DNA of 64,000 bases from positions 2,480,001 through 2,544,000 of the forward strand of contig JAFEKR010000004.1 in NCBI GenBank assembly GCA_019022495.1. The letters run 5' to 3'. Positions 1 to 11,102 of this stretch are shown piece after piece (within the stretch, counting starts at the first letter, position 1; each line of letters opens with the position of its first letter). The notes under the pieces were generated by a model, which had not been told where the DNA came from, did no database searches, and saw nothing but the letters and a program-made list of their open reading frames with translations. This stretch comes from Epichloe hybrida. Taxonomy: Eukaryota; Ascomycota; Sordariomycetes; Hypocreales; Clavicipitaceae. Made by a program: the position numbers and the translations under genes.

Positions 1-958
1 CAAATCTGTTCTTGGAGGCAGCTTCGTCTTCGCCGAGGAGGACGTCGAATATGCGGTCGTACCAGTGCGTTTCGGGCGTCGTCATGAATTGCTGGTGGTG
101 GATGCGTGGCGCAGGCGGTGGGTTTGTGTACGCGTTTGGGGCAAAGTCTGCGCCGGCTTGTTGCTGCGTCTCGCGGGGTCTCGCGTCTGCATTGGACATG
201 GCAGCTTCCGGACGGACAACGTTGGCAGTCGGCGGTGGTGGTAGATTTGTTCGGCCAGTGGTGTTGGGAGCACCATTCTTGAGAGCGGTGTTTTTGCCCC
301 TGGGACCATCGGCGGCTGTCTCGTCTGGTTTGTCGCCCTTGTTCGACTTTTGCTTATTGCCGCCTCCGTATTTTTCAATGAGTTCCATGGTGGAGTCGTA
401 CTTGGTGGCTTCTTTCAGCTTCTGAATTGTTTTGGCGCGCTCGTCTTGGTCGGCGTTGAGGCGGGTGCTGGCGTTTTCAATGTGGTAGGTGAAGTATGCC
501 GATATGATCGCTCGGGTAGCGTATATCCTAGGGTATCGTGTTAGATTCCGAATCTTGCTTCATCACTAGGTAGACGAGAAAGCGAGCGCGGCGAGGACCA
601 AAAAAAAAAATTAAAAATTAGAACAACGTACAACATGGGACCGCCTGCCATGCCTGCCCATTCATAGACACTTAGATTCTTGTATCCCACCACCAACAGC
701 AGGACAATAGCGTACACTAGGTACGCGAAACTAAGGTAGAGGGTCCATAGGACTTTGGCTCGGCGGGAGTTGGTGCGCAAGCGATCGAGGCGAGCTTGGG
801 CGTCTGTGATTCTGGTCGACAAGGTGGACAGGGTCTTTTCGAAGGATGCCGGCGAGGACGTGTCGCCCTGTACAGTGCAGAGTTGGGGTTAGCTTGAGGG
901 TTTGTCGCGGGGGAGAAATTGGAATGCTGGGTACCTTCCATGGCCAGAACGACACCAT
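1..958 (-). CDS. lnp1: Lunapark-family ER three-way-junction protein, 3' end outside window
   Basis: Lunapark proteins stabilise three-way junctions of the tubular ER. I read exons 958-935, 867-632 and 527-<1, with introns of 67 and 104 nt that have GT/AG ends. The protein opens MVSFWPWK, then GDTSSPASFEKTLSTL. A short helical stretch leads into a first membrane segment at about residues 47-70 and a second beginning after GGPMLIYATR. A charged, Pro/Gln-rich linker follows, ending in WYDRIFDVLLGEDE, which is where the C-terminal zinc-ribbon of the family begins; that part is cut off by the window edge. The start is the ATG at 958 because it gives the usual short first exon. The downstream reading frame holds only if both introns are removed. 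It is divergent from the golgin gene, with 523 bp between the two starts. Confidence 0.9.
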
Positions 959-1481
959 CTTGGGAGCTGGAGAAGCTGCCAATGGTGTTGAGGGTGGACA
1001 AAAGGAAGAGTGAAGAGATGGAAATGGTGGTGACTTGGCAAGAAGGGGGAAAGAAAGTTAGTAGGCATAGCAGTGACACATATAGCAGTGATACATGGCA
1101 GTGACGTGTGAAGGCGGCAAGGCGGCAAGGCGGCAAGGCGGCAAGGCGGCAGGCGGCTCCGAGGAGACCAGCTGGCCACAGCCAATTTAAATTTGACGCA
1201 CATTGGAGACGCCAGCTGTCACTCCGCCGTGGATCCGTCTCGTCTCGCCACCTCGTCTTTCAAAGTTTGTTCCCACGACAATTCCTCTCAAGCAACCTTG
1301 GCGTTGCCATGGATTTGATTGCCTAGCTCGCCGGGAACTCGAGCCGAACCCCCTCCGCATCTTTCATATTCTCTCCCATTTTTTCTTCGCATCGTCTGTC
1401 CTCCATGCCTGCGCATTCTATTCCCTAGACACCCGTCAAGTCTGTCTGAACCCGCGGTCTGGTTAAGCGTCAGTGACTAAC
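959..1481. promoter_or_regulatory. Shared divergent promoter of lnp1 and IMH1
   Basis: This gap lies between the Lunapark start (minus, 958) and the golgin start (plus, 1482), so it must hold both promoters. It contains the 8-bp minisatellite at 1111-1157 and pyrimidine-rich tracts just upstream of the golgin (around 1365-1400), as is common at fungal transcription starts. No clear TATA box was seen. The promoter role is inferred from the geometry. Confidence 0.6.
1111..1157. repeat. AAGGCGGC minisatellite, five perfect units plus a partial
   Basis: Five head-to-tail copies of AAGGCGGC occupy 1111-1150, followed by AGGCGGC to 1157. The array is GC-rich and lies in the gap between two divergent genes. 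Copy number in such arrays usually varies between strains. Confidence 0.95.
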
Positions 1482-4400
1482 ATGTTCCAAGTATGTTTCC
1501 AACCCGGCCATGATGTTCCACAATACCGCGTGGCATTCAGCCTATTGACTGTCTTGTTTCAGAGAATTAGAGGCGCCATTGACCGCACCATTGCCGAGGA
1601 ACAAGCTCGCCAAAAGCCAGGCGATAGCGCAACTCCGCCCAGATCCGGCTCGACGTCGTCCCGGAGGAGTGATGGCAATGCTGCTGACCGTCGCCCTCGA
1701 GCCAAGAAGCCCTCAGCTGATATGACCGATAATGGGGCACCGAGCCCCGACCCTGCTGTATTTGAGGCTGCCTTTGTCATAGACGACAGCGATGATCCGA
1801 GCCGTGCAGGTACCCCTGGGCCGCCGCCGCCGCCTCCCGAGGAGGACAATCCAGATAGCTCTGGCACTGCTGGCATAACCAACAAGGATGGCCAGGCCGA
1901 GCCTTCACAAGACGGCGCGGTTGTAGAAAAGGGCAGCGGCGTGGGGAAGAAGTCAGAGGCAGATGGCGCTACCGCCAACACAAATTCGGGAGAGGCCACA
2001 AACGCCACCGCTCTGAGCCCCGAGATTAAGCAACGCTTGAAAAAATTGGAGAAATTGGAGGCGACCTATCCAGGTACAATGCGCCGCAGTGTCTTCATCA
2101 GGCGGAATCCAGTGCTGACACGTCCTTCCAGAACTCTTACGATCATACAGAGTCGCCCATAAGCGCGCAACTGCCATAGAGCCGTTTGAAAAGGCGCTCC
2201 GCGAGAATACCCCGCTGACATCTGTTGGCGACCCCGACGCTCTTGTCGAATATCTCAACCAGCTGAACCTGCGAGGCGACATGGTCATGGAGGAGCTGAA
2301 AAGGGTCTCCGCCGACAAGGATGAGCTCAAGAAGAAGCACCATCAGTCTCAGGAGAAGCTGCAGCAAGCACTGGAGGAAATCGAAACACTCAGGTCCGCG
2401 AAGCCTGCCGAGTCGGCCGCTGTCGATCCGATCAAGGAACGCAAGTCTGTCGAATCACAGGCTAGCACGACTGCAGAAGCTGCGCCAGAAAAGGTAAAAT
2501 CCCCTGTTGCCTCCGTCCTTGGCATGTTTTCATCCAAGCAAAAGCCGCGAGATGACCTGGCCAAGGACAACGCTAGAGCCGAGGACTTTTTCTCGTACGA
2601 CGAGGAAATCCCACAGTTGCAAGCTGAACTGGCTCTCAAGACCGAAGAGATTCAGCAGCTGAAGGGCAAGGTAGAGGATTTGCAACAGGAGCTCTCCGTT
2701 GCCCAAGAAAACAGTGCCGGCTTAGCTGAGAATCTGAAAAAGGCTACAGAGGCATTGAGCGAGTCACAGGAAACGAAAGGTTCGTGGGAATCGCTCGAAT
2801 CGCAACTTGATGAGCGCAGAAAAGAAATCAAGACTTTGACCGCGAAACTGGACACGGCACAGTCGCAACTGAAGAAACTGGAAGAACAAGCAGAGAAGGA
2901 TAAGCAGGAACATGCCTTCAAGGTCAAGGACATGGAGGCTTCTCTGGCCAAGTCGGACAAGAGCCGTGCTGAGTTGGATGCGGAATTGACAAAAGCCAAT
3001 AGCGCAAAGAGTGTTTCCAAGAAACTGGTCGATGAACTCAATTACCAGATTGAGGCGCTCAAGAAGGAAAAGTCAGATAGCTTGGCCAAGATTGAGGAGC
3101 TTAACGAAGAGATTGACTCGAAATCCGCAACGAAGACGGCTCCTCCTGCGGCCGAACCGTCTCCCGCCGCCAGTACCGCGACAACAGCAAACGCCCCGAA
3201 GAAGAAAAACAACAAGAAGAAGAAAGGCAAGGGTGGTGCTGCCGTGGCATCCGCTGCCCCCGCTGAGGATGAGGACTCCAGCAAGGGTGCTGCAGATAAG
3301 GGTGCCGCCGTGGAGAGCACGTCAAATGCAGCCCTGGAGAGTGAAATTGCGAAGCTGAGGAGCGAGATTAAGGTGAAAGACCAGGAGATTGAGAAGCTTT
3401 CCAAAAAGCGCAAATCTGAGGAAGGTCTTCGTGAAGAGATCGAAACCTTGCAGGAGAATTTGCTCACCATAGGGCAGGATCATGTGGAAGCCAAGCAGAA
3501 GATCAAGGAGCTCGAGCAAGAAAAGTCCCAGCTTGAGAAGGAGATTGCTGAGCTCCAAACCCAGATGAAATCATCAAAATCTGACTCAATCGCCGGCTCA
3601 AAGCTCCAGGGTGATCTTGACGGATTGCAAAAAGAATACGATGATCTTAGAGAGAAGTCAGCTACGCTGCAATCTGATCTAGGTGCTGCCCAGCAGCTTG
3701 CGCAAACTCGGTTCAAGGACTTGACGGATCTTCGAGAGGTCTTGCAAAAGGCCCAGCCAGAGCTGAAGAGTTTGAGGGAAGAATCTGCAGAACTCAAGAA
3801 GACCAAGGAAGAGCTGGGAGCCAAAGTCGAGGAACTCAAGGGCATGGAGAAGAAGGAAGCGGATTTAAAGCGTGACGTGAGCAAGACACAGCAGCTCGCC
3901 TCGGATCGTGAGAAGGAGATCAAGGCGTTGCAGGAACAACTCAAATCAGAGGGCGCCACTAGGCAGAAGGCGAGGATGGCAAGCGAACAGCCGAAAAGGA
4001 TTTACGACGAGCGGAAGCAGAAAAGATTGAGTTCAGCGCCAAGGCAGAAAAGGCGGAGCGAGAGCTGGCAAAGGCACAGGACGAGCTCAACAAACTGCGG
4101 CCACGAGTCAAGGAGCTAGAAGAGCAGATGCACAAGATGCGAAGAGAAAAGGCGGCATCGCAAGAGGAGGCTGAATTCAAGTCACAGCAGTATGCCAATG
4201 CACAAGGCCTGCTAACGAGTATGCGGGATCAGGCCACAGAAATGTCGGTGCAGCTCAAGGAATCCAAGTCACAGGTAGATTCACTCGAAGAGGAGCTAGC
4301 CGAAGTCCAACGACTGTTACAGGAACGCACGCGCGAAGGAGAAACCATGCGACGTCTGTTGGCAGACGTGGACGAGCGAGCAGACACCAAGGTTCGGGAA

Positions 4401-5173
4401 ATGCGAGGTCGCATGGAAGCAGCAATCGAAGAACGCGAGCGCATCGAAGACGAATCAAGCACGCTTGCCAGGCGCAAAACTCGGGAAACCGAAGAACTCA
4501 AACAAAAGATTCGTGAGCTCGAGCGCGAGGTCAAATCCCTCGCAAACGAAAAGGATGAGCTCGAGGAACGGCAACGCGAGTGGAAACGCCGCCGCGACGA
4601 GCTGGAAGCAATCGAGTCAAAAGCTTCGGCCGAGACGGAAGAGATGCGGTCAACCGTGTCACAGCTCCGTACCGCGCTCGACACGTCAGAGGCACAGCTT
4701 CGCGATGGGGAGAAGCAGCGCGCCGACCTGCGCAAGATGCTCGACGATTCGAGAGGCAGATGTGAAAGGATGGCCAAGGACCTCAAGAGCGCGCAGCTGA
4801 AGCTCACGCCAGCAGGCCACTCGAGTCGAAGCTCCATTGACTCCAACAGGAGCGGCGCCGGCGCCGGCGGAGGAGGCGCAGCCGGAGAGACGATGTACCT
4901 GAAGACGATCCTGTTGCAGTTCCTGGAGCAGAAGGATGGGAAGCTGCGGGCGCAGCTGGTGCCTGTGCTGGGCAAGTTGCTCAAATTCGACAAGTAAGTG
5001 ATGCCATCATACTATGGGGCCGGGTCTCTGAAACCAAGGCGGCCATTTATTTTTTTCAACGACTTGCGTGCCGTTGCGTCCCATCCGCATGAAGAATGAC
5101 GCCAGCTAACATGTCCATCAGGAGCGACGAGCAGAAGTGGTTCAAGGCCGTGCAGCATATAGAAGTGAAATGA
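1482..5173 (+). CDS. IMH1: GRIP-domain golgin (Imh1-like), with an apparent 1-nt frameshift
   Basis: This is a Golgi tether: long coiled coils capture vesicles and a C-terminal GRIP domain binds Arl1-GTP on the trans-Golgi. Exons are 1482-1490, 1563-2073, 2132-4993 and 5122-5173, with GT/AG introns of 72, 58 and 128 nt. The N-terminus reads MFQRIRGAIDRTIAEEQAR. A low-complexity Pro/Ser/Asp region follows, then almost continuous Lys/Glu/Gln heptads. A poly-Lys patch (PKKKNNKKKKGKG) lies near 3200-3232. The GRIP domain is YLKTILLQFLEQKDGK...LLKFDK, finished by the last exon (SDEQKWFKAVQHIEVK). The coding sum is 3434 nt, one short of 1145 codons. The frame changes at about 3965-3975, where no intron fits, so one base is missing there. 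This could be an assembly error or a real lesion; both halves look fully conserved. Confidence 0.88.
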
Positions 5174-6826
5174 GAGCGGCTGCGGCGGCGGCGGACGCAT
5201 TTACGACGGACAACGTACGTACGTAACGTGTATGAATGAGGACTCGATGGCAGGCAATAATACCGTGTACACCAACAAACAATCAGCACAAAGACGCACC
5301 ACAACTTATACCCCCCCGTAGATATCCAGTTCCACCAAATGGCGACTAGCCACATAGGCAGAAAAGAACATTGTAGATCAAATCGCACCCTCTAAAAAGA
5401 TGCTTCGCGTCGCGTTCCTCCCAAAAGGCAACCAACCCTCAATGCGTCCGTCCACAGCCCAATGTCCCCCGGGGGTGGCACCCCTCCGAGCAACTAGTTC
5501 CCCCTGCATCTCACCCAAGTCGTCACAACGCCCGCGGATATTTTCAAATCCAGATCATCAACGACCAGGACAGCATCACTTTTTCTTTTCCTTCGAGCCC
5601 CCCCCCCTTCGTCGCAACGTGTGTTGCGCTTTGCCTCGTCCCCGATATCGATAATCGATAAGATAAGAACCGCAGACCGCATCACAAGTCTCAGCCCTGC
5701 CGAATTGGCGGGGCCGTCCTGCGCCGAGCCCACGAGGGGACTAGGACTGGGGGAAAACCAGAAGTTACTAAGATTAGCATCACATCCCAGACGAGATCTG
5801 GGCTGACATCTTCGGTGCGACGTGCATTCTCGGCCAATCCGCAGGCCCCCCCTCCCCCCCCCGCCACGTCTTCGTTCGGCAGCATCGTCGACTTCATCGT
5901 CACATTGCATTCACATTTCATGAGGTGCCCCGGCAGTGATTTAAACGAATAAATATTCGACGTGTTAAAAATTGCGGACCCGAGCAATCAAGTCGTAGAA
6001 CTGCCTACTATGGAGATATAAATGCAATGCCAAGTGGGTTGTGCCACGGGCGGTTTCCCATGTAGGGGGTCCAAAGAAACCGATCAGAATGCCTGCCAAC
6101 TAATCGCGAAACATGACCGAGGTTCGCTCCTGTTCAGTGACTTCTCGTCGAAGAGAGCCCCCATTGTCCATCCTGCCGTCTTCGTCTTGGAAGAAGGAAC
6201 AGCCCACGAGTAAATAAAACGCCATACATGCAATATCCTGGAATCCTCAAACTGAACCATGACATATCTCTAATCCACCTGAAGTCGCAGAGCGACCAAC
6301 GTCGGGGGCGTGCTGATAAGCGTCCCTGAAATATCAAGGGGACTGACAGTGAAATCAAGACGACAAGAGAAAAAAAAAAAAAAAAAAAAAAAAAAAGAAA
6401 AGACCAAGGGAAAATAAACCAAATCAAAACGTGGAGTGGAGTGACGTAATTGCGATGTGGTCAACTTGGATCCACTCCGGGGTATCGTGACGTTCCCTAA
6501 TGCCCTGTGTGTATCGAGTTGCCGATGTGTGCCGATGTGTGCCGTGCCGTGAGATGCGATGCAGATAAGCCAAGGTGTGCCAAAACAGGCAAATGAGTAA
6601 TAAAGTGATAACTGGGGAGGAAACAATGACGGGCACAAGAAGATTGATGCTTGTATGGACCTGTCATGTATTTGGCGCAGCCAAACCCATCCATGTCGAC
6701 ATGAACCAGCGAATTAAAAGAATGGAAAAAAAAAAAAAGGAAAAACAGATATCATAGAGAAGAATAAAAGCTCGCAAATCGCCGAGTTTTGATTCGTAAC
6801 AATTTGTCGTGCGAATGCCCAAAGGT
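5174..6826. other. Intergenic region with poly(A) tract, no gene seen
   Basis: This is the convergent gap between the golgin end and the end of the minus-strand SWIRM gene, so it should hold two 3' UTRs. It has several homopolymer runs, including a C-run near 5847-5862 and a 27-nt A run at 6370-6396. Open frames here (for example 5494-5910 minus) are low-complexity Arg/Gly-rich, match nothing I know and lack splice-consistent extensions. Confidence 0.6.
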
Positions 6827-8167
6827 TCATAGAAAGCGGCGAACCCAGCTTGCGTCTAGCCATCCCACCTTGTCGAAGGCAGTCCATAACTTTGACGCCT
6901 TGTTGACATCAATTTTGCAAGCCTGCTGCGCATCCGTCTTGCGGAACTCCTTGCCCGTGCGAAGACACTGGAGGCGTCGGTCAAAAATGCGTCGTTTGCT
7001 CGTCAGGTAGGTGGCACAGTCGAGACGCAGGTTACCTGCCAAGAGAAGCTCATCGGGATGGAGAAGATTGGCATGAGCATCGCTGCTGAGGTCGATGGGT
7101 TGACCCTTCCAATCAACCTTGAGGCTGTTGGCACGAGCCGGCAACGAGTCCAATGGGGGGCAGTGGTCGACGATGGAATTGAAATCCTTGTCTTCGCGGT
7201 TGGGAGCAACGACCCGCCTGGAGGGTTCTGGCGTCGCGCTAGTGCGACCTGCGGGCCTGGTCGGGCATGATGTGCCGTTGATGGTGGCGTTGGCGTTTGT
7301 GCGGATCTGGCGAGGAGCAGAAGCATGCGGTTTCGAGACTCGATCAACACGCTGCCTGGGGAGTTTTGCTGCAATGGGCTTGGCTGGCATGATTGCATGA
7401 TATCTCTGAGTGCCGGCCCGTCGATCGGCCTCGAGGAGAGCCCGCTCCTTGCGAAGCCAGCCCTTTCGGTTGCTCATGTAGTGCTTCATGACTTGAGACC
7501 GGAATGTAAGGGCCAACTCGTAGTCCTCACGCCTCGGCGGTGCGACACTGTCGAAAATGCTCTGCGGCCTGGCTCGGACATGCTCGTCAACGATTCTTCG
7601 ATGGTGCTCCAACTCAGCAGGCGCAAACAGCGGAGGCTGAGGAGGACTGGCCGGAGAGTGCTCGTCGACCGGGTACAAGACGGGGTCTTTGACAATTTGG
7701 CCAGGCGGTGTCGTCGGTGTCGTCAGCGGCGCATTGGCTGTGGTCATCGGTTTGCTGTATGGCGAAATTGGTGGCGACATGGGCAGAGGCTGCTGCGATG
7801 TTGCTTGTTTGCCATTGCCGCCACTCAATCTTCTCATTGCCGAATGGCCTTGATGGAAACTGTCGTGAACGACGTCGGGTGGTGACATCAAACTGGCCAT
7901 GTTGAGCTTCTTGGACTCCATTGGAGGGGGTGGTGGAGCCATTGACGCATGAGGCCTGTCCATGGATTGCGGATTCGATGGCATGGAAGAATTGGAGAAT
8001 TGTCGATGAGTAGACGCAAAAATCGATGGTGCAGACGAAGAAGAGGATGCGGAGAGATCAAGGGAAGTAGAAAAATAACGAGTAGACGGCGAAGCTTGTT
8101 TGTTCTTGTCGAAGGCGATGGAAGTGGTAGCCTGCGCGGGAACAGCAGACGCGGGTTTGTCAGCCAT
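6827..8167 (-). CDS. SWIRM-domain protein, Fun19/Laf2-like
   Basis: A single uninterrupted 446-residue frame. The N-terminal 200 residues are Ser/Pro/Met-rich and disordered, with motifs such as NMASLMSPPDVVHDSF seen in filamentous-fungal relatives. A basic middle section contains RSQVMKHYMSNRKGWLRKER. The last ~95 residues form a SWIRM domain: HLLHPDELLLA-type helix (here NLLHPDELLLAGNLRLDCA), TYLTSKRRIFDRRL, GKEFRKTDAQQACKIDVNK and a C-terminal KLWTAFDKVGWLD. SWIRM domains bind DNA or histones in chromatin complexes. The budding yeast relative is Fun19, and fission yeast Laf2 associates with a Clr6-type deacetylase. A chromatin-linked nuclear role is inferred from family, not from the locus. 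No intron is needed and the ATG at 8167 begins a plausible N-terminus. Confidence 0.88.
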   Translation of the reverse strand: MADKPASAVPAQATTSIAFDKNKQASPSTRYFSTSLDLSASSSSSAPSIFASTHRQFSNSSMPSNPQSMDRPHASMAPPPPPMESKKLNMASLMSPPDVVHDSFHQGHSAMRRLSGGNGKQATSQQPLPMSPPISPYSKPMTTANAPLTTPTTPPGQIVKDPVLYPVDEHSPASPPQPPLFAPAELEHHRRIVDEHVRARPQSIFDSVAPPRREDYELALTFRSQVMKHYMSNRKGWLRKERALLEADRRAGTQRYHAIMPAKPIAAKLPRQRVDRVSKPHASAPRQIRTNANATINGTSCPTRPAGRTSATPEPSRRVVAPNREDKDFNSIVDHCPPLDSLPARANSLKVDWKGQPIDLSSDAHANLLHPDELLLAGNLRLDCATYLTSKRRIFDRRLQCLRTGKEFRKTDAQQACKIDVNKASKLWTAFDKVGWLDASWVRRFL

Positions 8168-8702
8168 GGCGGTGGACCCGCGGGGGGGGGGGGTGAATCA
8201 AGTGGCTGACGTGGAACGCGCCAGTGGGTGGCGACAACTGGCGAGGGAGGGTCGTTGGAAAACGGGCCGTGTGAGTGAATGAGTGAGTGTCTGCATAGAC
8301 TCTATGTAGGCAGTTCTGCAGTTCTGGTAGAAAGAGGGGGCGTGCGGCAAGAGCTGGAATCAGTTGCTGAGCTGAGAAGAGGAAGGATTCATTCACCCAA
8401 GTCAATTGCCCAAAGTCGCCAGTCGCTGTTATTTCCAAATGGCTTTTCCTGGCGCAATTGAGACCAAAGATGCCAAATCGAAAGGCACCAAGGCAGCAAG
8501 GGGGGCTGGCTTGGGTTTTTAGCGGTTTTCAGCCCTCCTCCTCGCCTTGCATATGTCATGCGATTCGAGAGGCGATGACTGATGCAACAACGACGCAACA
8601 ACGGCGCAACAACAAGAGGCAGGCGTCGACTTCGTTGGTACCCAAAAGTGGGCAAAAGTATGTACCTTGTACGCGGGACGCAGGCACGAGATGGAGCGCA
8701 CA

Positions 8703-8760
8703 CACCCCCCTTCCCCCTCCCCTCCTTCCCCTCCCCTCCTTCCCCTCGTCCCCCCTCCTT
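8703..8760. repeat. Pyrimidine (C/T) tract
   Basis: Nearly 60 bases of almost pure C/T on the plus strand, built from CCCCTCC and CCTTCC blocks. Such polypurine/polypyrimidine stretches often occur in fungal promoters. No function can be assigned from sequence. Confidence 0.85.
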
Positions 8761-8869
8761 CGCAAGAACAAGGCGGCCACGCGGCGACAGCGTGATTGGG
8801 TCTCAGGGAAGACCCGGAAGTGCTGGGTGGGTGGCGCAGCGTCTTTCACGCCGATGCCCCTTGAGAAAT

Positions 8870-8903
8870 TGAGGAATTGATAATTGAGGAATTGAGGAAT
8901 TGA
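8870..8903. repeat. Short GAGGAATT direct-repeat cluster
   Basis: Four copies of (T)GAGGAATTGA-like units, one of them interrupted (TTGATAATTGAGG), lie in tandem within intergenic sequence. It is too short for more than a minisatellite call. Confidence 0.7.
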
Positions 8904-10085
8904 CCAAGGGCATAAGCCAAAGGCGATTGTTTCCCAATGCGTTTGAGAGATGGTGAATGGATGGGGCCAGCTGATAAACTGGTTGCACGAGGTCAGCCTG
9001 TTTCCAAAGAGACGGAGCGATAGAGACAAGTGACTTCGAGAAGGAGGGGTAGGAGGGGGGAGGAACGTCGAAATCCTGAGGGGGTGTGTCTAGTAGCGGA
9101 GGGGGGCGGGACACAAATATCCATATGTACAAGCATGAGATTGTAGGCTCACAGGAATCACAGAACTGAGCAGATGCTCATGACGGAGAATTCCCCTGAG
9201 AGAGGGCTATTTACCTGCTTATGTAGGTACATTATATAATGCATCCCAGTTGGCTTTCAAACATAGTGTACATGGTGCTCAAGTACCCAGGTAACTCGGT
9301 TCAGGCGCATTGTTTCCAAGGCCGGCCGAAACAGATTGTCACGACCTGGACCCTGCCTACATTGGCCGTTCCAATGTTGTTCAGCGCGATCCTCCAGCAT
9401 CACTATCGATTCCTTATTACACATGTGGTGCACCCAGAGAGCAAGCGGCAACCTGTACTACATGTACATGTAGCAAAGTCAGCTAGGTCCACCCCCCGTG
9501 CTCACCCCCTCACAGCCATCCATGCCATCCATCAGCCAGCCAGTCAGGTGCCGCCGCCAGCCCAAGGTCATCAGGCACACCCAGTCCTGCTATCAGGTAT
9601 GATTCGCTGCAAGTCACGGCGGGATGACCTCAACGGAGAGCAAGTTGCTGAAGATGGGAAAGTTGGGAGTGGGAGCGCACCGTATTGTTCCGCACAAAGG
9701 CGTTTTATTCGTGAGACCTTATCAGCGCAGAGTTGCCTGCCTGCAGGGGAGTTAGGGTCAAAACAACTTGTCATGTCGTCGTTATTATTATGTATGGTCG
9801 TCATGGCGGCTGGGGCGGCGCCGGCTGCCTATCGATAGCAGCTTTCCCATCATCCCTCCCCCTCCTCCCTCCTCCATCATTGATAAAATAATAGATAATA
9901 AATTACTCCCATGTTATTATGCATCACAACCAATAACGACCGTTGGAACACGTTCGATGCCCAAACCGTTTCCCAATAGTGGGAACATCTGGGACATCAG
10001 GGATCCGTCCAATGGGCCTCGAATGCTAACAAAGAAAAAAAAAAAAAAAAAAAAAGGCAAGAAAATTCAAGCCCGCAATAGTCCG

Positions 10086-10121
10086 TACTCCGTATCGGAA
10101 CTCCGTAGGGACTACTCCGTA
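10086..10121. repeat. Cluster of TACTCCGTA nonamers
   Basis: TACTCCGTA occurs exactly at 10086-10094 and 10113-10121, with a near copy (AACTCCGTA) at 10099-10107. Isolated exact copies are at 10424-10432 and 13425-13433. All lie in intergenic DNA of the housekeeping block. The spacing is irregular, so this is a dispersed motif and not a tandem array. Confidence 0.75.
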
Positions 10122-11102
10122 CGAAAAATCAATTGCGAGCTGGCGCCTTGGCGGAATAATCCATTGGCCAATGTCCAATGTTGCATGTTGCACCACCCAT
10201 GGCTCATGGCTTTGAATCGCGCGTGATGGCCCTGGCTGCCTGCCAAGATGGCAACCTAATAAAGTGCGTGCTGTGCTCCGTTGTATTATTATTTATTATC
10301 ACTCGGGTAAAGGTGGGTGGTTTGACTGCGGTTGAGTCACAAGATACGGGGTCGGGTCATGGCGCTGCAGCCACTTAAAAACAGTGTCATGGTGCCGCTT
10401 CAGCAGGGGGGTGGCGCAGCGTTTACTCCGTACCAGCGTTTACGAGGCCCATGGGATTGATAAAGTCACCATGGTCATGTTCAATCTTGTGCGACAGCCC
10501 CGGGCGCCCGCCGCCTTATCGATATGTACGTCGCCATCATCCCCTTTCTTTGTTTTCCCATTCATGTCGCAAACGGTACGGTTACCGACCCGGCCGAATT
10601 GAGACGCGCAAAAGTCGTTCTCCAGCTGCGCCCTGCCCTCGGTGCCTGGTCCAGTCCATTGTGGCCAAAATAGCAGAGGAGCTGACCCTAGCTGGGCACG
10701 GGCAAGAACAAGAACAAGCAAGGCCTGGAACAAAGGGTGCCGGCGGCGGCGGCGGCATCTACGGATGACAAGTGGATCCGTCCGCAAGGCCCTGGAAGGG
10801 GAAATCGTTGTCCAACTGACGTGAATGAACTACAGGGTACGCGATTCATCATCGAACCAAGTTCACGCAGTGACAGGAAAAAAAAAAAAAAAAAGAGGAA
10901 ATGATCAAAAGCAGTGCAATATACTGTCCAATAGCACACGGTGCGTAGATTGTTGGTATGTACATGCAAGTATATCTATCTGCAAGAAACACACCTCCTG
11001 CATAAACAACGTCAGGCTGCCCGTTGGCCAAGAATATGCCGCATGTAGAAGAAAGAATTGAAAAAGCACAATGCGCCCAGATCATCCGAGCCCGTCCTTC
11101 GT

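Larger units (their letters stand above)
8168..11102. other. Long intergenic/promoter region upstream of the SWIRM gene
   Basis: This is 2.9 kb without a convincing gene. It holds a run of ten G just upstream of the SWIRM start (8180-8189), a C/T-rich tract (8703-8760), a short GAGGAATT array (8870-8903), an A run at 10036-10055, a cluster of TACTCCGTA motifs (10086-10432) and a second A run near 10879-10894. Open frames such as 9239-9838 (plus) have no family resemblance and odd composition. A long upstream leader or a non-coding RNA is possible but not visible. Confidence 0.55.

Noticed and set aside
4229..4993. 254-residue minus-strand frame opposite the golgin
   Set aside because: Ser/Arg-rich antisense shadow of coiled-coil Glu/Lys/Arg codons; the plus strand carries the clear GRIP-domain gene.
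5494..5910. 138-residue minus-strand frame between golgin and SWIRM gene
   Set aside because: Low-complexity Arg/Gly-rich text arising from C-runs; it lies where two 3' UTRs are expected.
9239..9838. 199-residue plus-strand frame in the 8.2-11.1 kb gap
   Set aside because: Composition unlike neighbouring genes, no recognisable domain and no supporting splice structure.
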